A stretch of DNA of 64,000 nucleotides from RGIG9060 sp045645985 (GTDB lineage Bacteria > Spirochaetota > Spirochaetia > Treponematales > Treponemataceae). Position numbers and translations under genes: made by a program. Of this stretch, positions 16,370 through 25,907 are shown piece by piece. Under the pieces are notes generated by a model, which worked only from the letters and a program-made list of their open reading frames with translations, searched no databases and had not been told where the DNA came from. The DNA is taken from contig JAZRJV010000003.1 in the NCBI GenBank assembly GCA_045645985.1, positions 1 through 64,000 on the forward strand. Reading direction: 5' to 3'. Position 1 is the stretch's first letter. Each line of letters begins with the position of its first letter.

Positions 16370-18376
16370 ATGGCTAGTTTAGACATGAAAAAAAGCCCTA
16401 ACGTGTTTGATCCTACAACTCCAAGTGCGGTTGGTTCAAGAAACTCTCTTGCACAGGAATATCGTGATCAACAGGCTGAAGTTAACAAACTTCTCGAAGA
16501 AGAAGCAAATAAGGTATTAAACCACATTAACGCAAAACTTCCACAGGAAGTTCTTTCTCAATTAGATGTTATGGGTGGTTTGAAAGAAAAACTTTATAAC
16601 TATTTCAACCAAAACTATCAAAACATGTTCAACCGTTATGTTGTAACATCAGAAGATGAAATGGTTAAAAAAGTTCGAAACTTCATTGATAAAGAAGAAA
16701 TGAAGGTTTTGAACCGCTATACACCAAAAGAAATCGCAGCATTGTTGGAAGATGTTGGTGGAGCTGACAAATTTAATACAGGTGAAATTGAAAAATCTGT
16801 AGTTAACATGTACGGACACTTACAAGGACACATCCAACGCGGTGTAAACGATTTGGAAACACTTACAAACTCACTTCTTCGTCAAAAAACAGATGTTGGT
16901 GCTTTCGTTCGTGGTGAAAACGCTTACTCAATCGTAAAATGTGCTTTCAAAGATAATATTCTTAAACCAAAAACAGTTTCTGATGTTAAACTTTCTATTA
17001 ACATTTTGGATTCAGAACTTATCAGTCCAATTTTCCACTATCAAGTAACTGTTGAATATCTTATTAAAGACCTTCTTTCAAAACACATCACAGAAGAACT
17101 CGATAAAGTTGTTGAAAACATGAAAAACGAAAGAATCGAGCAAGGTCTTGATGAAATGACAGACGGTGAGCTTATTTTTGCTAAGATGAACCATGTTACT
17201 GATTTTACAGATGATAACATTGAAAATCCAAAGAGCCGTCGTTACAGTATTGTTGCTAAAGACTTGATGGATAGAATCCAAGACTTAAGAGCTGAAATCG
17301 ATCCAGAAACTTTTGACCAATTAAACATCCGCGAAAACTTGAAAAATATCATCGATATCGAAAACATCCGTAACCGTGGATTTAACACAGCAATTAACTC
17401 TCTTACTTCAATTCTTGATACTTCAAAAATGGGATATCAATATATTGAAAACCTTAAAAATGCTCGTGAACTTATCCTTCGCGAATATGAAGATACAGAT
17501 GCAGCACATCTTCCAGATGAACGCTATCAAATTCGCTTGAAATACTACGACAATGCTCAACTTTTGAACGAAAGAGAAGCATATCGTGTACAACTTGCAA
17601 GTTTCGCTACAGAAGTAGAACACTTGTGGGATGTTCTTCATACAGATTATGATGATTCAAAACGCTTCAAGAGAGTTGCAGACTTTGAAGACTTGGCAGC
17701 ACTTTACAAGAAAAAGATTGTTAGTCGCTATAAATCAAAGACTGGCGATCCTGTATACGAAGACACAGCAAAAGTTTGGGACGAAGTTTCTTTTGTAAAA
17801 GCACAAGAAACTGATGTTGAAAAAATGAACCAAACTTTCTTGTATGAAAAAGACAAGATTAGAAGCAAACTTATCATCATGAGAGACAAACTTGCTTCAA
17901 TGTACGATTATCAATATCCAATTGAACGCCGTGTAATGGAAGAACGATTGAACTTCCTTGAAACAGAATTTAACAAATTCGACTATATGATTAACCCATT
18001 CCATATCCAACCAGGTCTTTTGATGGATATCGATATTACATCTATCAAACGCAAGAAAGCAACTCTTGATGGTATGGCAAATGTATTGAACGAATTCTTG
18101 CACAGTGTTTCAAAAGGATTCCAAGATGCAGCATTCGCTTCATTCTCACGCCGTCGTTCAACTGTTCGTGTTGACCTTTCTCAATCATTTGCTCCACCAG
18201 AATTGGATGACAAAGGGGAGGCTGCAAAGGGAAATTCACCTGCAAAAGAACTTCTTGCAGAAATCAATTCTGATGCATTGCCTGAACCATCAGCTGAAAA
18301 AGCACCTGCAAAAAAATCAACAAAAGCTAAATCAGGTGTAGTTGATTCTGGCAAAACTCGTCGTGGAAAAAAATAA
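16370..18376 (+). CDS. cfpA: cytoplasmic filament protein A
   Basis: 668 residues; the T. pallidum protein is about the same size. CfpA forms the ribbon of cytoplasmic filaments that runs along the inner membrane under the periplasmic flagella in treponemes and affects cell division. The sequence is largely alpha-helical and rich in Asp, Glu, Lys and Asn, with long coiled-coil-like stretches and no signal peptide or membrane segment. The N-terminus MASLDMKKSPNVFDP and the KVLNHINAKLPQEVL segment are recognisable. The tail (~630-668) is Lys/Ala-rich. Codon use (AAC, TTC, CGC, ATC) is more selective than in neighbours, as expected for high expression. Confidence 0.9.
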   Translation: MASLDMKKSPNVFDPTTPSAVGSRNSLAQEYRDQQAEVNKLLEEEANKVLNHINAKLPQEVLSQLDVMGGLKEKLYNYFNQNYQNMFNRYVVTSEDEMVKKVRNFIDKEEMKVLNRYTPKEIAALLEDVGGADKFNTGEIEKSVVNMYGHLQGHIQRGVNDLETLTNSLLRQKTDVGAFVRGENAYSIVKCAFKDNILKPKTVSDVKLSINILDSELISPIFHYQVTVEYLIKDLLSKHITEELDKVVENMKNERIEQGLDEMTDGELIFAKMNHVTDFTDDNIENPKSRRYSIVAKDLMDRIQDLRAEIDPETFDQLNIRENLKNIIDIENIRNRGFNTAINSLTSILDTSKMGYQYIENLKNARELILREYEDTDAAHLPDERYQIRLKYYDNAQLLNEREAYRVQLASFATEVEHLWDVLHTDYDDSKRFKRVADFEDLAALYKKKIVSRYKSKTGDPVYEDTAKVWDEVSFVKAQETDVEKMNQTFLYEKDKIRSKLIIMRDKLASMYDYQYPIERRVMEERLNFLETEFNKFDYMINPFHIQPGLLMDIDITSIKRKKATLDGMANVLNEFLHSVSKGFQDAAFASFSRRRSTVRVDLSQSFAPPELDDKGEAAKGNSPAKELLAEINSDALPEPSAEKAPAKKSTKAKSGVVDSGKTRRGKK

Positions 18377-18391
18377 TTAGAATTTAATTAA

Positions 18392-18428
18392 GCAAAATTC
18401 TTGGGGAAATTTCTTCTCCAAGAATTTT
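18392..18428 (+). terminator. strong hairpin after cfpA (partial terminator or mRNA-stabilising stem)
   Basis: CAAAATTCTTGG (18392-18403) pairs perfectly with CCAAGAATTTTG (18417-18428), extended inward by GGGA/TTCT with wobble. The 3' side is followed by TGAATAAAGG, not a U-run. It could protect the 3' end of cfpA mRNA or reduce read-through into the next gene, 48 bp on. Confidence 0.6.
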
Positions 18429-18476
18429 GTGAATAAAGGCGTGTTTTAGTTTTTCTCTTATGATTGGAGGGTTTCT

Positions 18477-19727
18477 ATGAGCGTAGCAGCTCGTTCGTAT
18501 AGTAATACTGTAGATAAATTGATGACTTGTCCTGCACAAAAAGTGCATATCGCAGATGCAGTAAATGAACTTGTTTTAAAAAAAGAAATATCTGTAGCTG
18601 ATGTTCCAGCGATTACATATAAAATACTTATTGAAAATTGGAAATATTCAGTAAACTCTTATAACTTAGAATCAAATGCCTTTGATGCAGATCAGATTGT
18701 TTCAGATTTTGCAAAATGGAAGGCTGTAGATATAGTTTTTATGTACCATCATCCTGATTTAGGTGCAATTCTTATCAATCCAAAAAATCCAGCTCACAAA
18801 GAATACATTTCAGATTTTAGAAAAAATGAAATGTTGGTTGTTTTTACAGGTTATGTTGGTAAAAAAAGTGCTGATGAACTTTGTTCTTTAGCAAATAAAA
18901 AAGCCATGGATGTTGTTTACGGTAAAAAATGTACCGGAATAGATAAATTATTAAAAGGCTCTTATGGCTTTAAGAAAGATGCAAAATTTGATTCCGATTT
19001 GGTTCAAGATACAGCAAAAGGAACTGCAACTTCTGGAAAATCAGTTTCAGCAAATGGTGCAGACGATAATATTGTTGTAAAACCGGGTAAAATTGTGGAA
19101 CGAAGTCGTGAACAAAAAATTTCGTTCTTTATCGGTGGAAAAACTAATACTGATAATCCTAAATGGACTTACTCAAAATATGTATCAGAAATGAAAAATC
19201 AGCCAAAAGATACAAAATCTAGTACAACTGCAATTCCACAATCAACTGGAACTTTCTCTTTTGCTAAACAAAATCAAGCAGTTCAAAATGCTTTGCCAGC
19301 TCCAGAAACATCAAGTGCTGATGAAACACTTGTAGTTCAAAGTGCTGTTCAACCAGAAGTACAAGAAGAAGTTAAGCCAGCTAATCCAAATTCAATTAAG
19401 AAGATGTCTCCAATGCTTTCTGTTGTTGTTACAAACGAACTTTTCCATAACGGAAATGTTGAAGCTTGGAAGCGCATCATGAATAGTTATACAACTAAAT
19501 ATCCTGATTTACAAATTTGGGTTTACTACGAAGGTGAAAAAATTACCGATATCAATGCTCTTTTCAAATGGGGAAAGGTAAAACACGGTAGTTGTATTCA
19601 ATTTGTTGTAGTTGGTGAAGAAATCAAAGATGTACCTAAGTTAAAACGATATTTTACTCAAGGTGCAAGTCCAATGTTTGAAGCCTTCTTACAAGGCGCA
19701 CCTGGTGCAGTTTTAAATCTGTTTTAA
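18477..19727 (+). CDS. conserved treponemal protein of unknown function next to cfpA
   Basis: 416 residues with no signal peptide or membrane helix. Two globular parts (about 1-165 and 310-416) flank a low-complexity linker rich in Pro, Gln, Ser and Lys (~170-310). The C-terminal part has VVTNELFHNGNVEAWKRI and WVYYEGEKITDINALFKWG. GGAGG stands just before the ATG. It lies between cfpA and the PPDK-like gene, and from memory the same order exists in T. pallidum (TP0748-TP0746). A link to the filament is possible but rests on position only. Confidence 0.65.
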   Translation: MSVAARSYSNTVDKLMTCPAQKVHIADAVNELVLKKEISVADVPAITYKILIENWKYSVNSYNLESNAFDADQIVSDFAKWKAVDIVFMYHHPDLGAILINPKNPAHKEYISDFRKNEMLVVFTGYVGKKSADELCSLANKKAMDVVYGKKCTGIDKLLKGSYGFKKDAKFDSDLVQDTAKGTATSGKSVSANGADDNIVVKPGKIVERSREQKISFFIGGKTNTDNPKWTYSKYVSEMKNQPKDTKSSTTAIPQSTGTFSFAKQNQAVQNALPAPETSSADETLVVQSAVQPEVQEEVKPANPNSIKKMSPMLSVVVTNELFHNGNVEAWKRIMNSYTTKYPDLQIWVYYEGEKITDINALFKWGKVKHGSCIQFVVVGEEIKDVPKLKRYFTQGASPMFEAFLQGAPGAVLNLF

Positions 19728-19751
19728 TCTTTTATATAGGATGGACTTATT

Positions 19752-22388
19752 ATGATTCTTGAAAAAAAGAATGTACATTACATTTCACGAAATACTCAAT
19801 TAGCAAAGGGAATTAATCGCGACTGTTTTGGAATTAGAGCTAGACTTGCTCTCGAACTTGCCGAAATGGATTTGCCTGTTTTGCCTGGTTTGCTTTTTGA
19901 TGGAAATATTGCTGGAAATCTAAAAGAAATTAGTTTTTCAGAAAATCTTGAAGACTACATGAACAAATTTAAGTCTGAAGTAGGAAAATCTTTTGCAAAT
20001 CCAGAACATCCACTTTTGCTTAAAATTGTTGTTTCTTCAAATATGGCGATTGCTCAATATCCTTTGTTGCACAACATCGGTTTGGCTCGTGATACAGTTG
20101 ATGGCTTTGCAAACAAAGTTGGCGCAGAATTTACTTCACGCGAAGTTTTGTTTCTCATGCTCGGAGCTTTGAAAATCGAAAAAATGATTGCCGAAAAAGA
20201 AGGCAAAATCGATCGATACAATGCAATTAGCGAAAATGTTGAAAAACTCGAAGATATTTTCCAAAATGATCCTTGCAAATTTACTCCAATCGAGATGATT
20301 CGTCAGTACGAAAATTTCTTGCCAGATGGTTTCTTTGAGTCAGCAACTCGTCAGTTAGAAGTGATGATTGCAAGAGTAAGTCATCTTATTCAAATTGATG
20401 AACAAATTGAAAATGATACTTCAATTCTCATTCAGCCAATGGTTTACGGAAACTACACAAAAAATTCTTCAGCAGGAAGATGTTCAACTCGTGATGTTGT
20501 TTCTGGCGACAAAAAAATCAAAGGTGAGTTCTGGGAAAGAACTTTCAATATCATTTTTACACCTGGAAAAGATATTTCAAAGTTGGATGATAAATACTAC
20601 AAACAACTTGTAAAAATTGCAGGTAAACTTGAAGATACATTCAAAGATGTTCGCGAAATCCGATTTACTATCGAAAATGGAAAATTGTGGATTATCGAAC
20701 AACGAGATATCGACCAAAAAAGTACAGCTTCTCAAATTAAATTGTACTTTGATTTGTTAAAACGAAAACTTGTTACAGAAGAAGAATTAATCAACGCTTT
20801 CAAACCTGAACAACTTAGCGAACTTTTGCATCCTGTAATCGATGAATCTTCAGTTAAGAATTTTGAAAAAGTTGTTGGCGGAATTTCTGGTGCTCCAGGT
20901 GCTGCCGTTGGACGCGTTTATTTTTCAACTGATGACTTGTTAGAAGCAAAAAAACTTGCAAAACAAAAGAACGAAGATACTCGCTGTATCCTTCTTATGT
21001 GCGCAACTTATGCAGGTGATGTAAAAGCTATCGAAGAAGCAACTGGTGTTCTTTCAAATGAAGGTGGATATTCCGCCCACGCATCTGTTGTTGCTCGTCA
21101 GTATGGAAAAATTTCTCTTGTTGCTCCTAATATGGTTATTACTGGAAAAAAAGCAAAAATCGGCGATATGGTAATCAATTCTGGTGATTATATCACATTG
21201 AATGTTCCATATTACGGGGCTCCAGCTGTTTACAAAGGTGAAGCAAATCTTGTTCAGCCAAATCCAGATAAATTAGGATTGTTCGACATCGTAAATGTTT
21301 GTAAAAAACACTGTAATGGATTTTATGTTCGTGCAAACGCTGATAGTCCAAAAGATGCAGAACTCGCATTAAAATTTGGTGCAGAAGGAATCGGTCTTTG
21401 TCGAACAGAACACATGTTCTTTAATGAAGATAGAATCAATCTTTTTAGAAGTATGATTTTATCAGAAAGTGCAGAAGAGCGAGCTCAATATCTAGAAAAA
21501 CTTAAAAAATTCCAAGTAAAAGATTTCTATGGAATTTTAAAAGTAATGGCAGAAAAGAAAGTAACAATTCGTCTTTTAGATGCACCGTTACATGAATTCT
21601 TGCCACATAATTCTCAAGAAATGGACGCCTTCCTTGAATATATGAAAGGAAATGGAGTTAAAATCACAAAAGCTGAACTTCAAGCAAGAATTGATTCACT
21701 TTCAGAAAACAATCCGATGTTGGGTCATCGTGGTTGCCGAATTGCAGTTTCTTATCCAGAAATTTACGAAATGCAAGTTTCAGCAATTTTTGAAGCAGCT
21801 TGTAAATTACGAAAGGAAAAATACAAGGTTGAACCTGAAGTTATGATTCCTCTTATAATGAATTCAACAGAATTAAAATTAATTTTGCATGGAAAGAAGA
21901 TTGAGGGTTATACTTATAAGGGACTCAAAGAAGTTGCTGACGAAGTTTGTGAAAAGGCAAATGTAAAAGATATGTCTTATAAAGTGGGAACAATGATTGA
22001 GCTTCCATGTGCAGCCTTAGCCGCAGGAGAAATCGCTCGATACGCACAGTTCTTCTCTTTTGGAACAAACGACTTAACACAAACAACACTTGGTCTTTCA
22101 CGAGATGACTTTAATTCATTTATGCCAGATTATACAATGTATGATTTGCTTGAAGGAAATCCATTTGCAACATTGGATCCTCGCGTAAAAGAATTGATTT
22201 CTATCGCAACAGAACGAGGAAAAGCAATTCGTCCTGACTTAAGTGCTGGATTGTGTGGAGAACATGGTGCAAGACCAGAAAATATTAAATTCTGTATGAA
22301 TGCAGGAATTAACTATGTTTCTTGTTCAGCTTATTCTGTTCCAATCGCTTTACTTGCTATCGCGCAAATAAATATTGCTGAAAAATAA
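19752..22388 (+). CDS. ppdK: divergent pyruvate, phosphate dikinase-like protein
   Basis: 878 residues, full PPDK length. PPDK interconverts pyruvate, ATP and Pi with PEP, AMP and PPi. The phospho-carrier domain (~375-500) keeps the catalytic His in GGYSAHASVVAR (His443), and the PEP/pyruvate barrel keeps GLCRTEHMF, GHRGCR, FGTNDLTQTTLG and the catalytic Cys in CGEHG (Cys835). The N-terminal ATP-grasp region looks altered: the usual VRSG is replaced by IVVSSNM (~92-98) and the usual EFTI...LQTRNG by RFTIENGKLWIIEQRD (~304-319), so nucleotide-binding Arg and Glu positions differ. It starts 24 bp after the unknown gene, in the cfpA cluster. Confidence 0.8.
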   Translation: MILEKKNVHYISRNTQLAKGINRDCFGIRARLALELAEMDLPVLPGLLFDGNIAGNLKEISFSENLEDYMNKFKSEVGKSFANPEHPLLLKIVVSSNMAIAQYPLLHNIGLARDTVDGFANKVGAEFTSREVLFLMLGALKIEKMIAEKEGKIDRYNAISENVEKLEDIFQNDPCKFTPIEMIRQYENFLPDGFFESATRQLEVMIARVSHLIQIDEQIENDTSILIQPMVYGNYTKNSSAGRCSTRDVVSGDKKIKGEFWERTFNIIFTPGKDISKLDDKYYKQLVKIAGKLEDTFKDVREIRFTIENGKLWIIEQRDIDQKSTASQIKLYFDLLKRKLVTEEELINAFKPEQLSELLHPVIDESSVKNFEKVVGGISGAPGAAVGRVYFSTDDLLEAKKLAKQKNEDTRCILLMCATYAGDVKAIEEATGVLSNEGGYSAHASVVARQYGKISLVAPNMVITGKKAKIGDMVINSGDYITLNVPYYGAPAVYKGEANLVQPNPDKLGLFDIVNVCKKHCNGFYVRANADSPKDAELALKFGAEGIGLCRTEHMFFNEDRINLFRSMILSESAEERAQYLEKLKKFQVKDFYGILKVMAEKKVTIRLLDAPLHEFLPHNSQEMDAFLEYMKGNGVKITKAELQARIDSLSENNPMLGHRGCRIAVSYPEIYEMQVSAIFEAACKLRKEKYKVEPEVMIPLIMNSTELKLILHGKKIEGYTYKGLKEVADEVCEKANVKDMSYKVGTMIELPCAALAAGEIARYAQFFSFGTNDLTQTTLGLSRDDFNSFMPDYTMYDLLEGNPFATLDPRVKELISIATERGKAIRPDLSAGLCGEHGARPENIKFCMNAGINYVSCSAYSVPIALLAIAQINIAEK

Positions 22389-22449
22389 AATTTTGGGATA
22401 AAATATGGCACTTGTGATTATCAAATGATTTTTGCAAGTGCTTAACCTA

Positions 22450-22478
22450 TTGACACTCGTAGTAACCAATTTTACTAT
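22450..22478 (+). promoter_or_regulatory. sigma-70 promoter of alaS
   Basis: TTGACA (22450-22455, perfect -35) is followed after 17 bp by TACTAT (22473-22478). A second possible -10, TATAGT, begins at 22476. The leader is about 35 bases. Confidence 0.6.
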
Positions 22479-22520
22479 AGTATAAATAAATTCTTTTTAA
22501 AGTTGTTTTATTGGAGAAAT

Positions 22521-24305
22521 ATGACTGCTAACGAATTACGCTCAAAATATATTGAGTTTTTTAAAAGCAAAGGCCATTCTGAAATTTCAGGACAATCTTT
22601 AATTCCAGATAATGATCCTTCTGTTCTTTTTACAACTGCTGGTATGCATCCTTTAGTACCATATCTTTTAGGCGAACCACATCCTGCTGGAACTCGCTTA
22701 ACAGATTATCAAAAATGTGTACGAACAGGTGATATTGATGCTGTAGGCGATCCAAGTCATCTTACTTGTTTTGAAATGCTTGGAAACTGGTCTTTAGGCG
22801 ATTACTTCAAAAAGGAATCTATCGCTTTTAGTTACGAATTTTTAACAAGTCCACAGTGGCTTGGCTTAGATCCTCGTTTTATTTCTGTAACAGTTTTTGA
22901 AGGTGATGAAAACGCTCCTCGTGATGAAGAAGCTGCTCAGTACTGGAAAGATGTTGGAATGAGTGAAGATAAAATCGCTTATCTTCCTGCAAGTGATAAC
23001 TGGTGGGCAGCAGGTCCTACAGGTCCTTGTGGTCCAGATACAGAAATTTTTTATTGGGTTGGAGAAGGTGTTCCGCCTGTAGGTTCTAACAAAGCAACTG
23101 ATTCTGATAACTGGATGGAAATTTGGAACAATGTTTTTATGCAGTTCAACAGAATTGATGAAAAAACTCTTGTAAAACTTGAAAAACAAAATGTTGATAC
23201 AGGAATGGGGCTTGAAAGAACAAACTGTATTCTTCAAGGAAAAACTAGCGTTTATTTAACAGAAGTTTTTCAGCCAATTATCAATAAAATTGAAGAACTT
23301 GCAAATTATAAATATGGCGATGATGAAGAAAAAGATAAGAGTGTTCGAATTATTGCTGACCACTCAAGAGCTTCTGTTTTCATTTTGGGTGACCAAAAAG
23401 GTGTAACTCCTTCAAATGTTGGGGCAGGATATGTTTTGCGTCGTCTTATTCGTCGTGCTGTTCGTCACGGAAGAAAATTGGGAATTGAAGAAGCATTCTT
23501 AGCAAAAATTGCAGAATCAGTTGTTGAAAATTTCAAATGTGCTTATTCTGAATTGGAACAAAATAAAGAAAAAATCTTCAATGAATTAACTTCAGAAGAA
23601 AATAAATTCCGCGAAACTTTAAGAAAAGGTGAAGTTGAATTCCAAAAACTTCTTCCTAACTTAATGAAAAATCCACAAAAAGTAATTCCTGGTCGAGTTG
23701 CTTTCCGTTTGTACGATACTTTTGGATTCCCAATCGAACTTACTCAAGAATTGGCAGACGAAAATGGATTTACAGTTGATGTTGAAGGTTTCAAAGAAGC
23801 TGAGAAAAAACATCAAGAACTTTCTCGTTCACAAAGTGCTGGAACTTTCAAAGGTGGTTTGGCAGAGCAATCTGAAATTACTACAAAGTACCACACAGCA
23901 ACTCACCTTTTGCAACAGGCTTTGGTTAATGTTTTAGGTGACCATGTTGCACAAAAAGGTTCAAATATCACTGCTGAGAGAATGCGTTTTGACTTTACTC
24001 ATCCACAGCCAATGACAAAAGAAGAAATTCAACAGGTTGAAGATATTGTAAACGAACAAATCAAAAAGGATTTGCCTGTTACAATGGAAATTATGGATTT
24101 GGAAGAAGCAAAAAATAGTGGTGCAAGAGCTTTGTTTGGCGAAAAATACGAATCAAAGGTAAAAGTTTACTCTATTGGCGATTTTTCAAAAGAAGTTTGT
24201 GGTGGACCACATGTTGAACATACAGGTTTAATCGGGACTTTCAAAATTGCAAAAGAACAATCTTCTTCTGCAGGTGTTAGACGAATTAGAGCTGTAATCA
24301 GCTAA
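22521..24305 (+). CDS. alaS: alanyl-tRNA synthetase, short form
   Basis: 594 residues from ATG 22521, which has GGAG at 22513-22516 in front; a TTG frame start at 22503 would read through that site. It charges tRNA-Ala. The N-terminal class-II catalytic core is intact (SVLFTTAGMHPLVPYL, GNWSLGDYF, PTGPCGPDTEIFY, DTGMGLER). The editing domain has TATHLLQQAL and CGGPHVEHTG. The usual C-terminal C-Ala domain (~280 residues) is absent, and the DNA after the stop does not encode it in any frame. A short AlaRS is recalled from other treponemes, so this is a lineage trait rather than a broken gene. Confidence 0.95.
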   Translation: MTANELRSKYIEFFKSKGHSEISGQSLIPDNDPSVLFTTAGMHPLVPYLLGEPHPAGTRLTDYQKCVRTGDIDAVGDPSHLTCFEMLGNWSLGDYFKKESIAFSYEFLTSPQWLGLDPRFISVTVFEGDENAPRDEEAAQYWKDVGMSEDKIAYLPASDNWWAAGPTGPCGPDTEIFYWVGEGVPPVGSNKATDSDNWMEIWNNVFMQFNRIDEKTLVKLEKQNVDTGMGLERTNCILQGKTSVYLTEVFQPIINKIEELANYKYGDDEEKDKSVRIIADHSRASVFILGDQKGVTPSNVGAGYVLRRLIRRAVRHGRKLGIEEAFLAKIAESVVENFKCAYSELEQNKEKIFNELTSEENKFRETLRKGEVEFQKLLPNLMKNPQKVIPGRVAFRLYDTFGFPIELTQELADENGFTVDVEGFKEAEKKHQELSRSQSAGTFKGGLAEQSEITTKYHTATHLLQQALVNVLGDHVAQKGSNITAERMRFDFTHPQPMTKEEIQQVEDIVNEQIKKDLPVTMEIMDLEEAKNSGARALFGEKYESKVKVYSIGDFSKEVCGGPHVEHTGLIGTFKIAKEQSSSAGVRRIRAVIS

Positions 24306-24317
24306 AATTTTTGTAAC

Positions 24318-24345
24318 AATACTGGATAATCAGTGTTATTATTTT
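24318..24345 (+). terminator. weak intrinsic terminator after alaS
   Basis: AATACTG (24318-24324) pairs with CAGTGTT (24331-24337) with one wobble, then ATTATTTT. It lies between alaS and the SurA-like gene; some read-through is likely. Confidence 0.4.
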
Positions 24346-24384
24346 GTATACTTAAATAAATGATTTTAATGAGGTAGAAAACAA

Positions 24385-25470
24385 ATGAAACGTGTTATTA
24401 TTGCTACATTACTTGTGTTATTTTTCTGTGCAGGAGTTTTTGCCCAAGCAGATTTACAGGTTTTGGCAGTTGTTAAATTAAAAGGTTCAGAACCTATTAC
24501 TCTTGGAACTTTGAAATCTCGTGTTAGTATGTTTGAAAAACAACGCGGTGGTGCAAAACTTTCAGTTGCAGAAAAGAAAGAAGTTTTGGATAGCATTATC
24601 GATGAAAAATTAGTTCTTCAAGCTGCAGATAAAGCAGGAATTGCTATTACTGATGCACAAGTAGATCAAGCTTTCCAAAATTACTTGTCAAATATGGCAG
24701 GTGCTCCAATTACAGAAGCTCAATTCAATGAAATGATGCAAAAGCAATACAATATGTCTTTGGAATCTTATGTAACTTCTCAAACTGGAATGAGCCTTGC
24801 TGACTACAAAAAGCAATTAAAACAACAACTTGTTGCTCAAAATTATATTGTTTCTCAAAAGAGAAATGAATTGCAATCTTTGTCTCAAGTTAGCCATGAT
24901 GAAATTACAAGATTTTACAATAACAACCAGACAAAATTTGTTCAGCCAGAACTTGCAACTCTTTTTATGGTTTTAGTTCCAAAAGGAAGTGATGAAGCTG
25001 CTGCAAAAAAATCAGCTGACGATTTGCTTGCTTCTGTAAAAAGCGGAAAACTTAAAAAAGATGCTATGATTGAAAACAGCAAAAAAGGTGAAACAAAATA
25101 TCAAGCTGGTTATGTTTATGCTGCAAGAGGCGAAGGAATTGCTCAACAGCTTAATATGACACAAAAAGAATTTGACGATTTATTCAATTCAAAACTTGAT
25201 ACTTTCTCTGCTGTTCAAGAGCAAGCAGATCATTACAGATTCTATGCTGTAACAAAAAAAGATGCTACAAAGTTCTTAACTTTGAACGATATTGTTCAGC
25301 CAAATACAACAATTACTGTTTACAAATATATCGAAAATCAACTTGCTTTACAAAAGCAAAACGAAGCTTTATTGCAAGTTACAAAGGATCTTACAACAGA
25401 ACTTAGAGCTGGTGGAAATCTTCAGATGAGCAAAACTGGAGATGCACTTGATAAACTTTTGAATTGGTAG
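24385..25470 (+). CDS. SurA/PrsA-like periplasmic chaperone (peptidyl-prolyl isomerase family)
   Basis: 361 residues. A signal peptide ends VFAQA (~residue 21). Residues ~50-165 form a SurA-N-like helical chaperone domain (VLDSIIDEKLVLQAADKAGI, QVDQAF, YKKQLKQQLVAQNYI). Residues ~185-300 align with a parvulin-type region but the usual isomerase signature is weak, so it may act only as a chaperone for outer-membrane or periplasmic proteins. T. pallidum has a similar protein next to alaS (TP1016, recalled). nusB begins 6 bp after it. Confidence 0.75.
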   Translation: MKRVIIATLLVLFFCAGVFAQADLQVLAVVKLKGSEPITLGTLKSRVSMFEKQRGGAKLSVAEKKEVLDSIIDEKLVLQAADKAGIAITDAQVDQAFQNYLSNMAGAPITEAQFNEMMQKQYNMSLESYVTSQTGMSLADYKKQLKQQLVAQNYIVSQKRNELQSLSQVSHDEITRFYNNNQTKFVQPELATLFMVLVPKGSDEAAAKKSADDLLASVKSGKLKKDAMIENSKKGETKYQAGYVYAARGEGIAQQLNMTQKEFDDLFNSKLDTFSAVQEQADHYRFYAVTKKDATKFLTLNDIVQPNTTITVYKYIENQLALQKQNEALLQVTKDLTTELRAGGNLQMSKTGDALDKLLNW

Positions 25471-25476
25471 GATTTT

Positions 25477-25893
25477 GTGGCTAGACGAAAAGGTAGAATC
25501 CTAGCGTTTCAAGCCTTATACTCATGGGATTTAGGAAATGTTGATATTAACAATATCCTAGATTTCTCATGGGTAGAACAAGAAACTCTAGATAAAATGG
25601 GCGAAGAAAGTTTATCTTTTACAAGACTTCTTGTTTCTGGAACAATAGAACACATAGAAGAAATTGACTCTGTAATTAAATCTCATTTAACAAATTGGGA
25701 TTTTGATAGATTGAACAAGGTTGATTTGGCAATTCTTCGTATAAGTATATATCCTCTGTTATATCAAAAAGATTTACATTCTTCGATTGTTATTGATGAA
25801 GCCATTGATATTTCAAAACAATTTGGTTCTGATGATTCTTTCAAGTTCATCAATGCGATTTTAGATAGTGTTAGAAAATCTCAAGCTAACTAA
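25477..25893 (+). CDS. nusB: transcription antitermination factor NusB
   Basis: 138 residues from GTG at 25477, giving the typical N-terminus MARRKGRILAFQALYSWD. NusB binds boxA RNA with NusE to prevent termination in rRNA operons. The C-terminal WDFDRLNKVDLAILRISIYP and VIDEAIDISKQFG are standard family signatures. The gap to the upstream gene is 6 bp, so it is probably read from the same transcript. Confidence 0.95.
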   Translation: MARRKGRILAFQALYSWDLGNVDINNILDFSWVEQETLDKMGEESLSFTRLLVSGTIEHIEEIDSVIKSHLTNWDFDRLNKVDLAILRISIYPLLYQKDLHSSIVIDEAIDISKQFGSDDSFKFINAILDSVRKSQAN

Positions 25894-25907
25894 TCGGAGA
25901 AATAAAT

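Noticed and set aside
22521..24305. alaS as a frameshifted or truncated gene
   Set aside because: No C-Ala coding remnant follows in any frame, the gene spacing is normal, and short AlaRS is recalled from other treponemes.
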